A DNA stretch of 52,034 nucleotides from Rhodanobacter fulvus Jip2 (GTDB lineage Bacteria > Pseudomonadota > Gammaproteobacteria > Xanthomonadales > Rhodanobacteraceae), in the NCBI RefSeq assembly GCF_000264315.1, contig NZ_AJXU01000081.1, positions 1 to 52,034 on the forward strand, written 5' to 3'. Below, in pieces: positions 35,993 through 46,209 of the stretch. Below the pieces are notes generated by a model. It saw nothing but the letters and a program-made list of their open reading frames with translations, had not been told where the DNA came from and made no database searches. Made by a program: the position numbers and the translations under genes. Position 1 is the stretch's first letter. Each line of letters opens with the position of its first letter.

Positions 35993-37000
35993 TCAAACAG
36001 CAGCAGGCCCCGATAATTCCCTGGCCGAGGCAAAGCGCGCCTTGTACGCGCCGGGGCTGGTGCCGAGCTTGCGGCGGAAATGGTGGCGCAGCGTAACGGC
36101 GCTGCCGAAGCCGCATTCCTGCGCGATGGCGTCGATGGACAGCGACGAACCTTCCAACAGCTCGCGTGCGCGGTCCACCCGCGCCGCGATCAGCCAGTCC
36201 GTGGGGCTGCTGCCGGTCGCCTCCCTGAAGCGGCGCATGAAGCTGCGTTCGCTCATCGCGGCCATCGCAGCCAGTTCGGCGATCGACTGGCGGCTGGCCA
36301 GTCGGCGGTGCATGGTCTCGATCACTTTCGACAGCGGATTGCTCGGCCGCCTGGGCACCGGTCGTTCCACGAATTGCGCCTGGCCACCATCGCGATGCGG
36401 CGGAATCACCAGCCGTCGCGCCACCTGGTTGGCGATGTCCGGGCCGTAGTCGCGCCGAACCAGGTGCAGGCACAGGTCCAGGCCCGCCGCGCTGCCGGCG
36501 GAGGTAAGCAACTGACCCTCGTCCACGTACAGCACCGCCGGATCGACCGTGATGCGCGGGTACCGGCGTTGCAGCGCGTCGGCGTAGCGCCAGTGGGTGG
36601 TGGCGCGCCGCTCGTCAAGCAGGCCGGTGGCCGCCAGCACGAAGGCGCCCGAACAGATCGACAACAGCCGCGCGCCGCGCGCGTGCGCCTCGCGCAGCGC
36701 GTCCAGCACGCGCATGGGCACCGGCACGTCGATGCCCTTCCAGCCGGGAATGATGATGGTGCCGGCTTCGACCAGCCGGTCCAGCCCGGCGTCCGCCATC
36801 ACTCGCATGCCGTGCTGGCCACGCAAGGGGCCGCGCTCGGCAGCGCAGGTTTCGAAGCGGTACCAGCCTGGCTGCAGTTCGGGCCTGGGCAGGCCGAAAA
36901 CTTCGGCCGCACAGGCAAACTCGAAGCCGCACAAGCCGTCATACACCAGCGCGGCGACCAGCGGATTGCGCGCGATGGCGCGGCGGCGTGAGGTTGGCAT
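35993..37000 (-). CDS. GlxA-type AraC-family transcriptional regulator
   Basis: 335 aa from ATG 37000. N-terminal DJ-1/PfpI-like domain about 12-185: VAALVYDGLCGFEFACAAEVFG, IIPGWKGIDVP, and LLSICSGAFVLAATGLLDERRATTHW with the nucleophile-elbow Cys position. C-terminal AraC HTH about 220-330: SIAELAAMAAMSERSFMRRF and SIDAIAQECGFGSAVTLRHHF. It is divergent from the rhodanese gene with 87 bp between starts, so it may control that gene or itself; the ligand is unknown. Confidence 0.88.
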   Translation of the reverse strand: MPTSRRRAIARNPLVAALVYDGLCGFEFACAAEVFGLPRPELQPGWYRFETCAAERGPLRGQHGMRVMADAGLDRLVEAGTIIIPGWKGIDVPVPMRVLDALREAHARGARLLSICSGAFVLAATGLLDERRATTHWRYADALQRRYPRITVDPAVLYVDEGQLLTSAGSAAGLDLCLHLVRRDYGPDIANQVARRLVIPPHRDGGQAQFVERPVPRRPSNPLSKVIETMHRRLASRQSIAELAAMAAMSERSFMRRFREATGSSPTDWLIAARVDRARELLEGSSLSIDAIAQECGFGSAVTLRHHFRRKLGTSPGAYKARFASARELSGPAAV

Positions 37001-37087
37001 GATCTGATCGAATCGTGTCGTTTTCGCCAATTGTGCGCGCGCCGACGGAACCGAACAATGAGCTTCCCTCCAGCACCGGAAGTCGCC

Positions 37088-37489
37088 ATGTCCAACGCCG
37101 TCACCCAGACTCCCGCCGCGCCGCCCGCGCAGGCACTGCAGCATTTCGAGGCCGCGTTCGCGTTCGAGACCGATTGCTGGGATACCCACGACGCGCTGCG
37201 GCAGGGAAATCCCGGTTTCGTGCTGATCGACGCACGCAGCCCGGCACATTACGCGCGCGGGCACGTTCCCGGCGCGGTGAACATCCCGCACGGCAAGATC
37301 ATCGCGTCGCGCCTGGCGACATATCCCGAGTCAACGTTGTTCGTGGTGTATTGCGCCGGCCCGCATTGCAACGGTGCGGCGCGCGCCGCGGTACGGTTGG
37401 CCCGGTTGGGACGGCCGGTGAAGCTGATGGCGGGCGGCATGGCCGGTTGGCTGGATGAGGGGTTCGAACTGGCCATCGGCAATGCGTGA
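37088..37489 (+). CDS. Rhodanese-like sulfurtransferase domain protein
   Basis: 133 aa from ATG 37088 with GGAAG upstream; ATG 37058 is possible. Single rhodanese domain: FVLIDARSPAHYARGHVPGA, ATYPESTLFVVYC with the active Cys in YCAGPHCNGAA, and LMAGGMAGWLDEGF. It would transfer sulfane sulfur or act in redox signalling. It is followed closely by the GNAT gene and divergent from the GlxA-type regulator. Confidence 0.87.
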   Translation: MSNAVTQTPAAPPAQALQHFEAAFAFETDCWDTHDALRQGNPGFVLIDARSPAHYARGHVPGAVNIPHGKIIASRLATYPESTLFVVYCAGPHCNGAARAAVRLARLGRPVKLMAGGMAGWLDEGFELAIGNA

Positions 37490-37570
37490 GCCGTGGCAAA
37501 TCCCGCGCCATGCAGGACAGTTCCTCCAGCCATGCAACATGCACCCGCCGCTGGCGTCGACGGTGGCGGC

Positions 37571-38074
37571 ATGAAGGCGGGTGCCGCGGCGTGCGAGATA
37601 CGGCCGGTATCGCGCCAGGACGTGCCGACGCTGGTGCTTCTCTGCGCGGAACACGCCAGCTACGAGCGCGCCATGCCGCTGCCGGTGGGTATCGGCGAGG
37701 GATTGGAGCGGGCGCTGTTCTCGCCCTCGCCGCGGCTGCACGCATGGGTGGCCGAAGCGCACGGCGAGCTGCTCGGGTACGCGACCGCCACGAGCGCGTT
37801 CTCGACCTGGCAGGCGCGCGAATTCCTGCACATGGATTGCCTGTTCGTGCGTGAAGGGCGCTGTGGCGACGGCATCGGCATGTCGTTGCTGGCGGCGGTC
37901 ATCGCGGCCGCACGGCACGCCGGCTGCGCGGAAGTGCAGTGGCAGACACCCGACTGGAACACCGGCGCGGCACGATTCTATCGTCGCGCCGGCGCCATCG
38001 AAGTGCCCAAGCGCCGATTCTTCCTGCCGCTCGATGACTGCGCCGAATCATGCCGCGCGAGTGACAGCGACTGA
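37571..38074 (+). CDS. GNAT-family N-acetyltransferase
   Basis: 167 aa from ATG 37571, placed just before the domain. Alternatives are ATG 37532 and a GTG at 37493, 3 nt after the rhodanese stop. GNAT core: IRPVSRQDVPTLVLLCAEH, LHAWVAEAHGELLGYATA, MDCLFVREGRCGDGIGMSLL (acetyl-CoA loop, partly degenerate) and TPDWNTGAARFYRRAGA. Substrate unknown. It probably shares a transcript with the rhodanese gene. Confidence 0.78.
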   Translation: MKAGAAACEIRPVSRQDVPTLVLLCAEHASYERAMPLPVGIGEGLERALFSPSPRLHAWVAEAHGELLGYATATSAFSTWQAREFLHMDCLFVREGRCGDGIGMSLLAAVIAAARHAGCAEVQWQTPDWNTGAARFYRRAGAIEVPKRRFFLPLDDCAESCRASDSD

Positions 38075-38184
38075 TCGATCGGGCGCAGGCCGCCGTCGTG
38101 TTCCGGGATGCGCCAGCGCATCGGCTCGACCATGACAAAGCGCCGGGACGAGTACGCCAGCGGCATCGGCAGCGACGCGCCGAT

Positions 38185-38214
38185 GCCCGTACGCAGCGAT
38201 TACCGCGTACGGGC
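38185..38214. terminator. Hairpin between convergent genes
   Basis: GCCCGTACGC and GCGTACGGGC form a perfect 10-bp stem around a 10-nt loop, between the GNAT gene (plus) and the unknown gene at 38223 (minus). There is no T-tract, so factor-independent termination is uncertain. Confidence 0.4.
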
Positions 38215-38222
38215 GCAATGAC

Positions 38223-38954
38223 TCAGTGCTTTTCGGTTTGTGCCGCTTTCGCTGCGGATGCGGCGTCGTCGAATTGCCAGGCCGGCTTGCTTTTTCCATC
38301 GATATTGAGCCGCGCGTGCGGCAAGCCGTCCATGCCATTGAACTTGATGTGAGCGCGTTCGGCGTCCGTGCCCATTTCGATGGCAGAGTCCCGCGCCTTG
38401 GGGTCGCCGTAGTTGATGTACATTCCGGCAAAATTTTCCTCGTCATCGACCATCAGGCCAATGGCCTCATACGGGGGCTTGGCGCGATCGAGCGCGAGCC
38501 CGACACGTCCGGTGCCCATGAATGCCATGCCGCCGCGCTCGCTGCCCTTGGTGTCGTAGAGCGTCATGCCGTAGTTGTTGTCATCACCTCTTCGCTTGTA
38601 GGTCTTGCCATCGATATGCAGCGTGGGGATTTGCCCGAGCGCCAGGCGATCAGCGCCCGTCTTCCCGAGGAAAATGATGCTGTCGGATGCACTGTCCTTG
38701 CGCGTACGGTCCTTGCTGGCCGGCACCGGCGCGCCGATCAGGATGCGGTCATGGCCTTGCGCATCGGTGATCACCAGGCCCTGTGCCCGGAGAATCGGGT
38801 CCGGTTTGGTCGGTGTATCCGGCTTGCGCAGCAACGACACGGCAGCCAGTGCAATCACCGCCAGCAGGGCGATGATCACCAGGAGGCGTAAACGCGCCAC
38901 CTCACGTTGCAGGCGGTTCCAGTCTTCCATGCGAATGTCGATCTGCTCGGCCAT
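38223..38954 (-). CDS. Unknown membrane-anchored protein
   Basis: 243 aa; not recognised. AAGGAAG lies about 9 nt upstream of the ATG. A short amphipathic N terminus (EDWNRLQREVARLR) leads into one membrane helix at about 22-42. The remaining 200 residues form a soluble domain of short beta repeats with glycines: LVITDAQGHDRILIGAPVP, LGKTGADRLALG, MTLYDTKGSERGGMAFMG, INYGDPKARDSAIEMG. The recurring pattern (hydrophobic strand, D/xG turn, strand) suggests a repetitive beta structure. Probably anchored in the inner membrane facing the periplasm. Confidence 0.75.
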   Translation of the reverse strand: MAEQIDIRMEDWNRLQREVARLRLLVIIALLAVIALAAVSLLRKPDTPTKPDPILRAQGLVITDAQGHDRILIGAPVPASKDRTRKDSASDSIIFLGKTGADRLALGQIPTLHIDGKTYKRRGDDNNYGMTLYDTKGSERGGMAFMGTGRVGLALDRAKPPYEAIGLMVDDEENFAGMYINYGDPKARDSAIEMGTDAERAHIKFNGMDGLPHARLNIDGKSKPAWQFDDAASAAKAAQTEKH

Positions 38955-39132
38955 GCGTCGTCTTCCTTTTTTGGGGATGGGGAACTGCGCGGCTCGGCGA
39001 GCGACACGTCGCGGACGAGGGCGCAGCGCTCAAGATTACAGCGGCGGGGGCAGGGCGCGCGCGCGGGCCATGGGCGAAATCGGCGATGGCGTAGAGTGGT
39101 CGCTTGGCGGAATCCCGCCCGGGAGAAGTTCG

Positions 39133-39390
39133 GTGAAGAAAGAAGACGAAACGCACATGCAGATTGTGTCCGCCGACATCAGCTCGGAATCGCTGACGGG
39201 CATGGTGATTTTCCGGCCGCATTGCGTGTCGCGCGTGGGCCGTACGCTGCCCACCGTTGGCAAGGCGGGCAACTGGTACGCGCTGCGCCCGGCCGAAGTG
39301 CGCAGCTTTGCGCGTGCCTTGCTGGATGCCGCCGATGCACTGGATCTGAAGGCGAAGACGCTGCAGGCCGCCAAGGCGGCGACCGGCTGA
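39133..39390 (+). CDS. Small unknown protein
   Basis: 85 aa from GTG 39133, chosen because GGGAGAAG lies 4 nt upstream; an ATG at 39157 is possible. Not recognised. The sequence runs from MQIVSADISSESLTGMVIF through HCVSRVGRTLPTVGKAGNWY to an amphipathic helix rich in Ala and Leu (RSFARALLDAADALDLKAKT). Codon use is ordinary for the window. Cytoplasmic by default. Confidence 0.55.
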   Translation: MKKEDETHMQIVSADISSESLTGMVIFRPHCVSRVGRTLPTVGKAGNWYALRPAEVRSFARALLDAADALDLKAKTLQAAKAATG

Positions 39391-39498
39391 GGCTTGCGTA
39401 CTCGACACTGCTCAGGATCGTCGCTGTGGTTGCGCCAACGCTACTACCTCGCCGCCCTGGGCGCCGTGGTCGGGCACGCAGGGCGGCATGTCGCGATC

Positions 39499-39780
39499 TC
39501 AGCGTGACAGTGATGGCGAGGTGGATGTTGCTTGCGCGTTGGCGTCGGTGGTGCCGTCGGATATTTCGTCCCGAGGCAAACGCGATACACAGCTTGGATA
39601 AGGGGCCTTTTCGCCCGCAACTTTCGCGCACAAAAACACCGGCATCAGTTGCTCCAGCCGCGCCACCCAGCGTGTCTTGTCGAACGCGACGCGGGCCGCT
39701 TGCGCCGGGCTGCGCTCGGCCCACTGGATCGTGTAATAGTCCTGCGCACCCTTGATGGCGAGGGAAAGGTCGCGCGCTAA
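39499..39780 (-). pseudogene. Possible 5'-truncated coding remnant after pyrF
   Basis: The frame after the pyrF stop reads GAQDYYTIQWAERSPAQAAR, then VAFDKTRWVARLEQLMPVF and continues to a stop at 39499. Its composition and GC-rich third positions in the first 50 codons look protein-like, but no ATG, GTG or TTG lies at a sensible place: the only upstream starts are inside pyrF in a different frame, and a GTG (in RWVAR) comes late. It may be a gene remnant, a frameshifted small gene or chance. Nothing else is seen between 39391 and 39776. Confidence 0.3.
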
Positions 39781-40589
39781 CGGTAGCGGTTGATGGTGTC
39801 GCGCAGTTCGGTCGCGGCGGTGCGCGCGGCGATGGCGAAGTCCTTGTCGTTGCCGGCGTAGATGATGCCGCGGGAGGAGTTGATCATCAGGCCGCTGCCG
39901 TCGGTGGTACGGCCGGCGTGCATCACCGCCTCGATGTCGCCGCCTTGCGCGCCGATGCCGGGCACCAGCAGCGGCATGTCGCCCACCAGTGCACGCACCT
40001 GGCGGATTTCGTCGGGCCAGGTGGCGCCGGTGACCAGGGCGCAGTTGCCGTGCGTGTTCCAGTCGCGGGCGATGGTTTCGGCCACGCGCAGGTACAACGG
40101 CACGCCGCCGCAATCCAGCGCCTGGAAATCCGCGCCGCCGGGATTGGAGGTACGGCACAGCAGGATCACGCCCTTGTCCGCGCGATCCAGGAACGGCTGG
40201 ATCGAATCGCGGCCCATGTACGGGTTCAGCGTCACTGCGTCGGCACCGTAGCGGTCGAACGCCTCGGTGACGTAGTGCTGCGCCGTGCTGCCGATGTCGC
40301 CGCGCTTGGCGTCCAGGATCACCGGCACGCCGGGATGGCGCTGGTGGATGTGGGCGATCAGGCGCTCGAGCGCATCTTCGGCACGCAGGGCGGCGAAGTG
40401 GGCGATCTGCGGTTTGAACGCGCAGGCCAGGTCGGCGGTGGCGTCGACGATGGCGCGGCAGAAGGCGAACACCGCGTCGGGCGCGCCCTTGATGTGCGCG
40501 GGGAATTTCGCCGGGTCCGGATCGAGCCCCACGCAGACCAGGGTGTCGTGCTGGCGCCAACGTTGCTGCAGGGCGTCGGAAAAGCGCAT
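39777..40589 (-). CDS. pyrF: Orotidine 5'-phosphate decarboxylase (long type)
   Basis: 270 aa. Converts OMP to UMP. N-terminal [23 protein letters not shown], and the catalytic [13 protein letters not shown] (D93, K95) are present, and [26 protein letters not shown] and NSSRGIIYA follow. Length and motif spacing fit the type-2 PyrF of mycobacteria and several proteobacteria rather than the 245-aa E. coli form. It is divergent from the GH79-like gene. Confidence 0.94.
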   Translation of the reverse strand: MRFSDALQQRWRQHDTLVCVGLDPDPAKFPAHIKGAPDAVFAFCRAIVDATADLACAFKPQIAHFAALRAEDALERLIAHIHQRHPGVPVILDAKRGDIGSTAQHYVTEAFDRYGADAVTLNPYMGRDSIQPFLDRADKGVILLCRTSNPGGADFQALDCGGVPLYLRVAETIARDWNTHGNCALVTGATWPDEIRQVRALVGDMPLLVPGIGAQGGDIEAVMHAGRTTDGSGLMINSSRGIIYAGNDKDFAIAARTAATELRDTINRYR

Positions 40590-40700
40590 GGTCACTCTCG
40601 AGTCGGCGGGATCGGTTGGCCATTTTAGCGGCTGGCGGGATTTTTCGTTTATCGTCGACGAGAGTGATCTGTCATCTCGAAAACCGCGAGGCCCTAGCCC

Positions 40701-42239
40701 ATGACGCACGAGATTTCCGCCAGCCGACGTCGCTTCCTTCAGGTCGGCGCCACGGCCGCTGCCGTGGCGCTGATCAACCCGCTCGCCGCGAAACCCGGTG
40801 GCGGTTCCGGTGGAACGCCAGTTCGCGCCACGCTGAAACTGGGCGAGTCGGTGACCGGTCGCACGGTGCCCTCCGGGCTGGTCGGCCTGAGTTTCGAAAC
40901 GCTGCAGATGCACGACACGCGCTATTTTTCGGCATCGAACGAGGCGCTGATCGGCCTGCTGCGCCGGTTGAATCCCGCCGGCGTGCTGCGCATCGGCGGC
41001 AATTCCAGCGACTTCTCGGCGTGGAGCGGCTACACCGGTGCGCTGCCGCCGATGCCGCAGTTGCCGAACGCGGTGTACAAGCGGCCGTACATGGTTACGC
41101 CCGAGCAGTTGGCGAACCTGGCCGGCTTTCTCGACGCCACCGGCTGGCGGCTGGTATTCGGCGTCAACCTGCGCCGCGGTTCGCCGGAAATGGCGGCCGA
41201 GCTGGCCGAGGCGGTGCAGCGCGCGGTGGGCGACCGGCTGCAGGCGATCCAGATCGGCAACGAACCGAGCCTGTACAAGCACGCGGATGGCAGCGCCTTC
41301 AGCTACGACGAGTACATGGCGCTGTGGCGCAAAACCGCCGGGGCGATCCGCCAGCGCGCGCATGTGCCGATCGCCGGCCCCGACACCAGCAACGAAATCG
41401 ACTGGGTGCTGAAGTTCGCCCGCGACACCGACGACATCGTGGCGCTGACGCACCACTACTACCGCGGCGGCGCGCCGGCGCCCACCACCACGGTGGCGCA
41501 AATGCTGGCGGGCGATCCCGGCTTCATCAGCCAGGCGGAACAGGTTGCCAAGGTGGCGGCGGCGAAGAAGCTGCCGTTCCTGCTCACCGAGGCCAATTCC
41601 TACTGGGGTGGCGGCAAGCTGGGCGTCAGCAATACATTTGCCTCGGCGTTGTGGAGTGGCGATTTCACGCTGGCTTGCGCACAGGCCGGCGTGGACGGCA
41701 TCAACATCCACTCCGGCACGCTGTCGGTGCTGGAGGCCTCGCTCAACAAGAACGTGGCGACGGCGCCGAACGGCGCGAACCTCAAGCAGCGGCTGGATGC
41801 GATCAGCGGCCGCTACACACCGATCGCCGGTGACGTGGGCCAGGGCTGGTACCCGCGCCCGCTGTATTACGGCTTGCTGCTGGCGCAGCAGTTTGGCGGC
41901 GCGCGCTTCGTGTCGGCGGAGCTGGCCGCGAACGGCGCCAACCTCACGGCCTACGCGGCCGACAGGAACGGCCAGCGGCTTATCGCGCTGTTCAACAAGG
42001 ATTTGCAGCGCGACGTGACCGTGCGCATGGAGCTTGGCGCGCCCGCGTCGCGGCTGCGCCTGTGGCGGCTGGAGGCCGATTCGATCGACGCCATCCACGA
42101 CGTGCGCCTGGCCGGCAACGAGGTCGCCGGCAACGGCGACTGGTCGCCGCGCCACGAGGAAACCGTGGCCGTCGACGGCAGCCACGCCCAGGTGCGATTG
42201 CCGCGCGGCAGCGCCGCGCTGGCCTTTGTCGAAGCCTGA
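40701..42239 (+). CDS. Tat-exported GH79-like glycosidase (beta-glucuronidase/heparanase clan)
   Basis: 512 aa. Twin-arginine leader [20 protein letters not shown] at about 8-27, so it is exported folded. A (beta/alpha)8 catalytic domain covers about 45-400, with proposed acid/base E188 in QIGNEPSLY and nucleophile E297 in [12 protein letters not shown], the clan-A spacing expected for GH79. A C-terminal beta domain follows (about 410-512). Likely substrates are glucuronic-acid-containing glycans such as arabinogalactan side chains, inferred from the family. No partner genes are nearby. Confidence 0.78.
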   Translation: MTHEISASRRRFLQVGATAAAVALINPLAAKPGGGSGGTPVRATLKLGESVTGRTVPSGLVGLSFETLQMHDTRYFSASNEALIGLLRRLNPAGVLRIGGNSSDFSAWSGYTGALPPMPQLPNAVYKRPYMVTPEQLANLAGFLDATGWRLVFGVNLRRGSPEMAAELAEAVQRAVGDRLQAIQIGNEPSLYKHADGSAFSYDEYMALWRKTAGAIRQRAHVPIAGPDTSNEIDWVLKFARDTDDIVALTHHYYRGGAPAPTTTVAQMLAGDPGFISQAEQVAKVAAAKKLPFLLTEANSYWGGGKLGVSNTFASALWSGDFTLACAQAGVDGINIHSGTLSVLEASLNKNVATAPNGANLKQRLDAISGRYTPIAGDVGQGWYPRPLYYGLLLAQQFGGARFVSAELAANGANLTAYAADRNGQRLIALFNKDLQRDVTVRMELGAPASRLRLWRLEADSIDAIHDVRLAGNEVAGNGDWSPRHEETVAVDGSHAQVRLPRGSAALAFVEA

Positions 42240-42255
42240 GTCACCCCGCGGCCCA

Positions 42256-42370
42256 TACCGTCATTCCTGCGAAAGCAGGAATCCAGCGCCTTCCGCGACG
42301 CTTGGGAAAGACGCTGGACCCCAGCGTGACCAGCTTCGCTGTTGAGAAGCACTTCGCTGGGGTGACGGAC
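42256..42370. repeat. Mosaic intergenic repeat between convergent genes
   Basis: ATTCCTGC-GAAA-GCAGGAAT hairpin (42263-42282), then CGCTGGACCCCAGCG and a later CTTCGCTGGGGTGACGG. GTCATTCCTGCGAAAGCAGG-type repeats are common between genes in Xanthomonadales. It lies between the GH79-like gene and ettA. A short heptamer-like tract follows at 42417-42450. Confidence 0.65.
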
Positions 42371-42455
42371 GTTGGGGTTTTCGGAGCAGGTGGGAAGCGC
42401 GTGCGAGCCGCCTTTCCGAATCCCGACTCCCCATTCCCGATTCCCGAAGCTCGCC

Positions 42456-44120
<1,665 letters not shown>

Positions 44121-44263
44121 GCAACCTCCGAAAGCGTGCGCCGCGCCGGTGGATCGGCACGACAAGGGGAATTCATCAAACCGCGCATTATAGCGGCTTG
44201 TGCCGTCGCGCCGATGAACCCGCGCGAAGCCACCTGCCGGTGGCCGCAAAAGCACGGCAGCGC

Positions 44264-44269
44264 TACAAT
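44264..44269 (+). promoter_or_regulatory. Candidate -10 element of glyA
   Basis: TACAAT, 38 bp before the glyA ATG in the 187-bp ettA/glyA divergent region. No good -35 hexamer is visible at 16-18 bp spacing, so this is tentative. Confidence 0.4.
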
Positions 44270-44307
44270 TTCCGGCTAAATCCCGCCACCACCCTGCCGA
44301 GGCCAGA

Positions 44308-45561
44308 ATGTTCCCCAAGGACTGCACGATTGCCGGTTATGACGACGAACTGGCCAAGGCCATCGCCGATGAAGGCCAGCGCCAGGAAGATCACGTCGAG
44401 CTGATCGCCTCGGAGAACTACGCCAGCCCGCGCGTGCTGGAAGCGCAGGGCTCCAAGCTGACCAACAAGTACGCCGAAGGTTATCCGGGCAAGCGCTACT
44501 ACGGCGGTTGCGAGTATGTGGACGTGGCCGAGAAGCTGGCCATCGAGCGGCTGAAGCAGTTGTTCGACGCCGACTATGCCAACGTGCAGCCGCATTCCGG
44601 CTCGCAGGCCAATCAGGCCGTGTACCTGGCGCTGCTGCAGCCGGGCGACACCATCCTGGGCATGAGCCTGGCGCACGGCGGCCACCTCACCCACGGCGCC
44701 AAGGTCAACGTCTCCGGCAAGCTGTTCAATGCGATCCAGTACGGCGTCGACGAGAACGGCCTGATCGACTATGACGAAGTGCAGCGCCTGGCCACCGAGC
44801 ACCGGCCGAAGATGCTGGTCGGCGGCTTCAGCGCCTATTCGCAGGTGGTGGATTGGGCCCGCATGCGCAAGATCGCCGACTCGGTGGGCGCGCTGTTCTT
44901 CGTGGACATGGCCCACGTCGCCGGCCTGATCGCCGCGGGCGTCTACCCCAGCCCGCTGCCGCACGCGCACGTAGTCACCTCCACCACGCACAAGACCCTG
45001 CGCGGACCGCGCGGCGGTCTCATCGTGAGCAAGGGTGCGGGCGAAGAAATCGAGAAGAAGCTGCAGTCGATCGTGTTCCCCGGCATCCAGGGTGGCCCGC
45101 TGATGCACGTGATCGCGGCCAAGGCGGTGGCGTTCAAGGAAGCGCTGGAGCCCGAGTTCAAGGAATACCAGGCGCAGGTGGTGAAGAACGCCAAAGCGAT
45201 GGCCAAGGTGTTCATCGAGCGCGGCTACAAGATCGTCTCCGGCGGCACCGAAAACCACCTGATGCTGGTCGACATGATCGGCAAGGACGTCACCGGCAAG
45301 GCCGCCGAGGAAGCGCTGGGCAAGGCCCATATCACCGTCAACAAGAACGCCGTCCCCAACGACCCGCGCAAGCCCTTCGTCACCTCCGGCCTGCGCGTGG
45401 GCACGCCCGCCGTCACCACCCGCGGCTACAAGGAAGCGGACGTGACCGAACTGGCGAACTGGATCTGCGACGTGCTGGATGCGCCGGAAGACGAGGCGGT
45501 GATCGCCGCGGTGCGCGGCAAGGTCACTGAACAGTGCCGCAAGTTCCCGGTGTATGGCTGA
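44308..45561 (+). CDS. glyA: Serine hydroxymethyltransferase
   Basis: 417 aa, the E. coli length. PLP enzyme that moves a one-carbon unit from serine to tetrahydrofolate. [19 protein letters not shown] at the N terminus, [16 protein letters not shown], and the PLP lysine K229 in [12 protein letters not shown] are all present. First gene of the glyA-nrdR-ribD string, an arrangement conserved in Xanthomonadales and relatives. A heptamer inverted repeat lies between it and nrdR. Confidence 0.96.
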   Translation: MFPKDCTIAGYDDELAKAIADEGQRQEDHVELIASENYASPRVLEAQGSKLTNKYAEGYPGKRYYGGCEYVDVAEKLAIERLKQLFDADYANVQPHSGSQANQAVYLALLQPGDTILGMSLAHGGHLTHGAKVNVSGKLFNAIQYGVDENGLIDYDEVQRLATEHRPKMLVGGFSAYSQVVDWARMRKIADSVGALFFVDMAHVAGLIAAGVYPSPLPHAHVVTSTTHKTLRGPRGGLIVSKGAGEEIEKKLQSIVFPGIQGGPLMHVIAAKAVAFKEALEPEFKEYQAQVVKNAKAMAKVFIERGYKIVSGGTENHLMLVDMIGKDVTGKAAEEALGKAHITVNKNAVPNDPRKPFVTSGLRVGTPAVTTRGYKEADVTELANWICDVLDAPEDEAVIAAVRGKVTEQCRKFPVYG

Positions 45562-45576
45562 GAAGCCGGGAATCGA

Positions 45577-45661
45577 GATTCGGGATTCGGGATTCGGAAG
45601 AACCCGGATTCCCGCGCGTTTGCGCTTCTCACGAATCCCGAATCCCGTCTCCCGAATCCCG
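45577..45661. repeat. Inverted heptamer arrays between glyA and nrdR
   Basis: Three GATTCGG units (45577-45597) face CGAATCC units (45632-45659) across a 34-bp spacer, able to fold into one hairpin. The right array ends 7 nt before the nrdR ATG. Confidence 0.85.
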
Positions 45662-45666
45662 TAAAA

Positions 45667-46179
45667 ATGCACTGCCCCTTCTGCCAGCACGAAGACACCC
45701 GGGTGATCGACTCGCGGCTGACCGAGGACGGCAGCACGGTGCGGCGCCGGCGCGAGTGTCCGCAGTGTGGCGAGCGGTTCAATACGTTCGAGACGGCCGA
45801 ATTGAAGTTGCCGACGATCGTCAAGAGTGGCGAGCGGCGCGAGACGTTCGACGAGCGCAAATTGCGGGTGAGTTTCGAGCGCGCGCTGCAGAAGCGGCCG
45901 GTGCCCAGCCATGATGTGGACAGCGCCGTGCGCACCATCATCAACGACCTGCGCCGCAGCGGCGAGCGCGAGATTCCGTCGCGCCAGCTGGGCGAGCTGG
46001 TGATGCGCGAGCTGAAGAATCTGGACCAGGTGGCGTACGTGCGCTTCGCCTCGGTCTACCGCAAGTTCGAGGATGTGCACGCGTTCCGCGAGGAAATCGA
46101 GAAGCTGGAGCGTGATTTGCCGGGGTTGTCCGATCTGCAGTTGCCCCTGCTGGGCGGCGGCAAGCGTGAAGGCAAGTGA
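45667..46179 (+). CDS. nrdR: Transcriptional repressor NrdR
   Basis: 170 aa. Zinc ribbon with C3, C6, C31, C34 ([17 protein letters not shown]), then an ATP-cone about 47-137 ([19 protein letters not shown]). It represses ribonucleotide reductase genes by binding NrdR boxes in response to dATP/ATP. The ribD start is 30 bp downstream. The leader is the heptamer repeat, with no normal Shine-Dalgarno. Confidence 0.95.
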   Translation: MHCPFCQHEDTRVIDSRLTEDGSTVRRRRECPQCGERFNTFETAELKLPTIVKSGERRETFDERKLRVSFERALQKRPVPSHDVDSAVRTIINDLRRSGEREIPSRQLGELVMRELKNLDQVAYVRFASVYRKFEDVHAFREEIEKLERDLPGLSDLQLPLLGGGKREGK

Positions 46180-46209
46180 CGTGCACCGCCGCCCTGTAGG
46201 AGCGGTGCG

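Noticed and set aside
37978..38166. Minus-strand 62-codon frame (MPLAYSSRRFVMVEPMRWRI...)
   Set aside because: It overlaps the GNAT gene antisense, lacks a clear ribosome-binding site, and resembles no family I know; kept out as likely chance.
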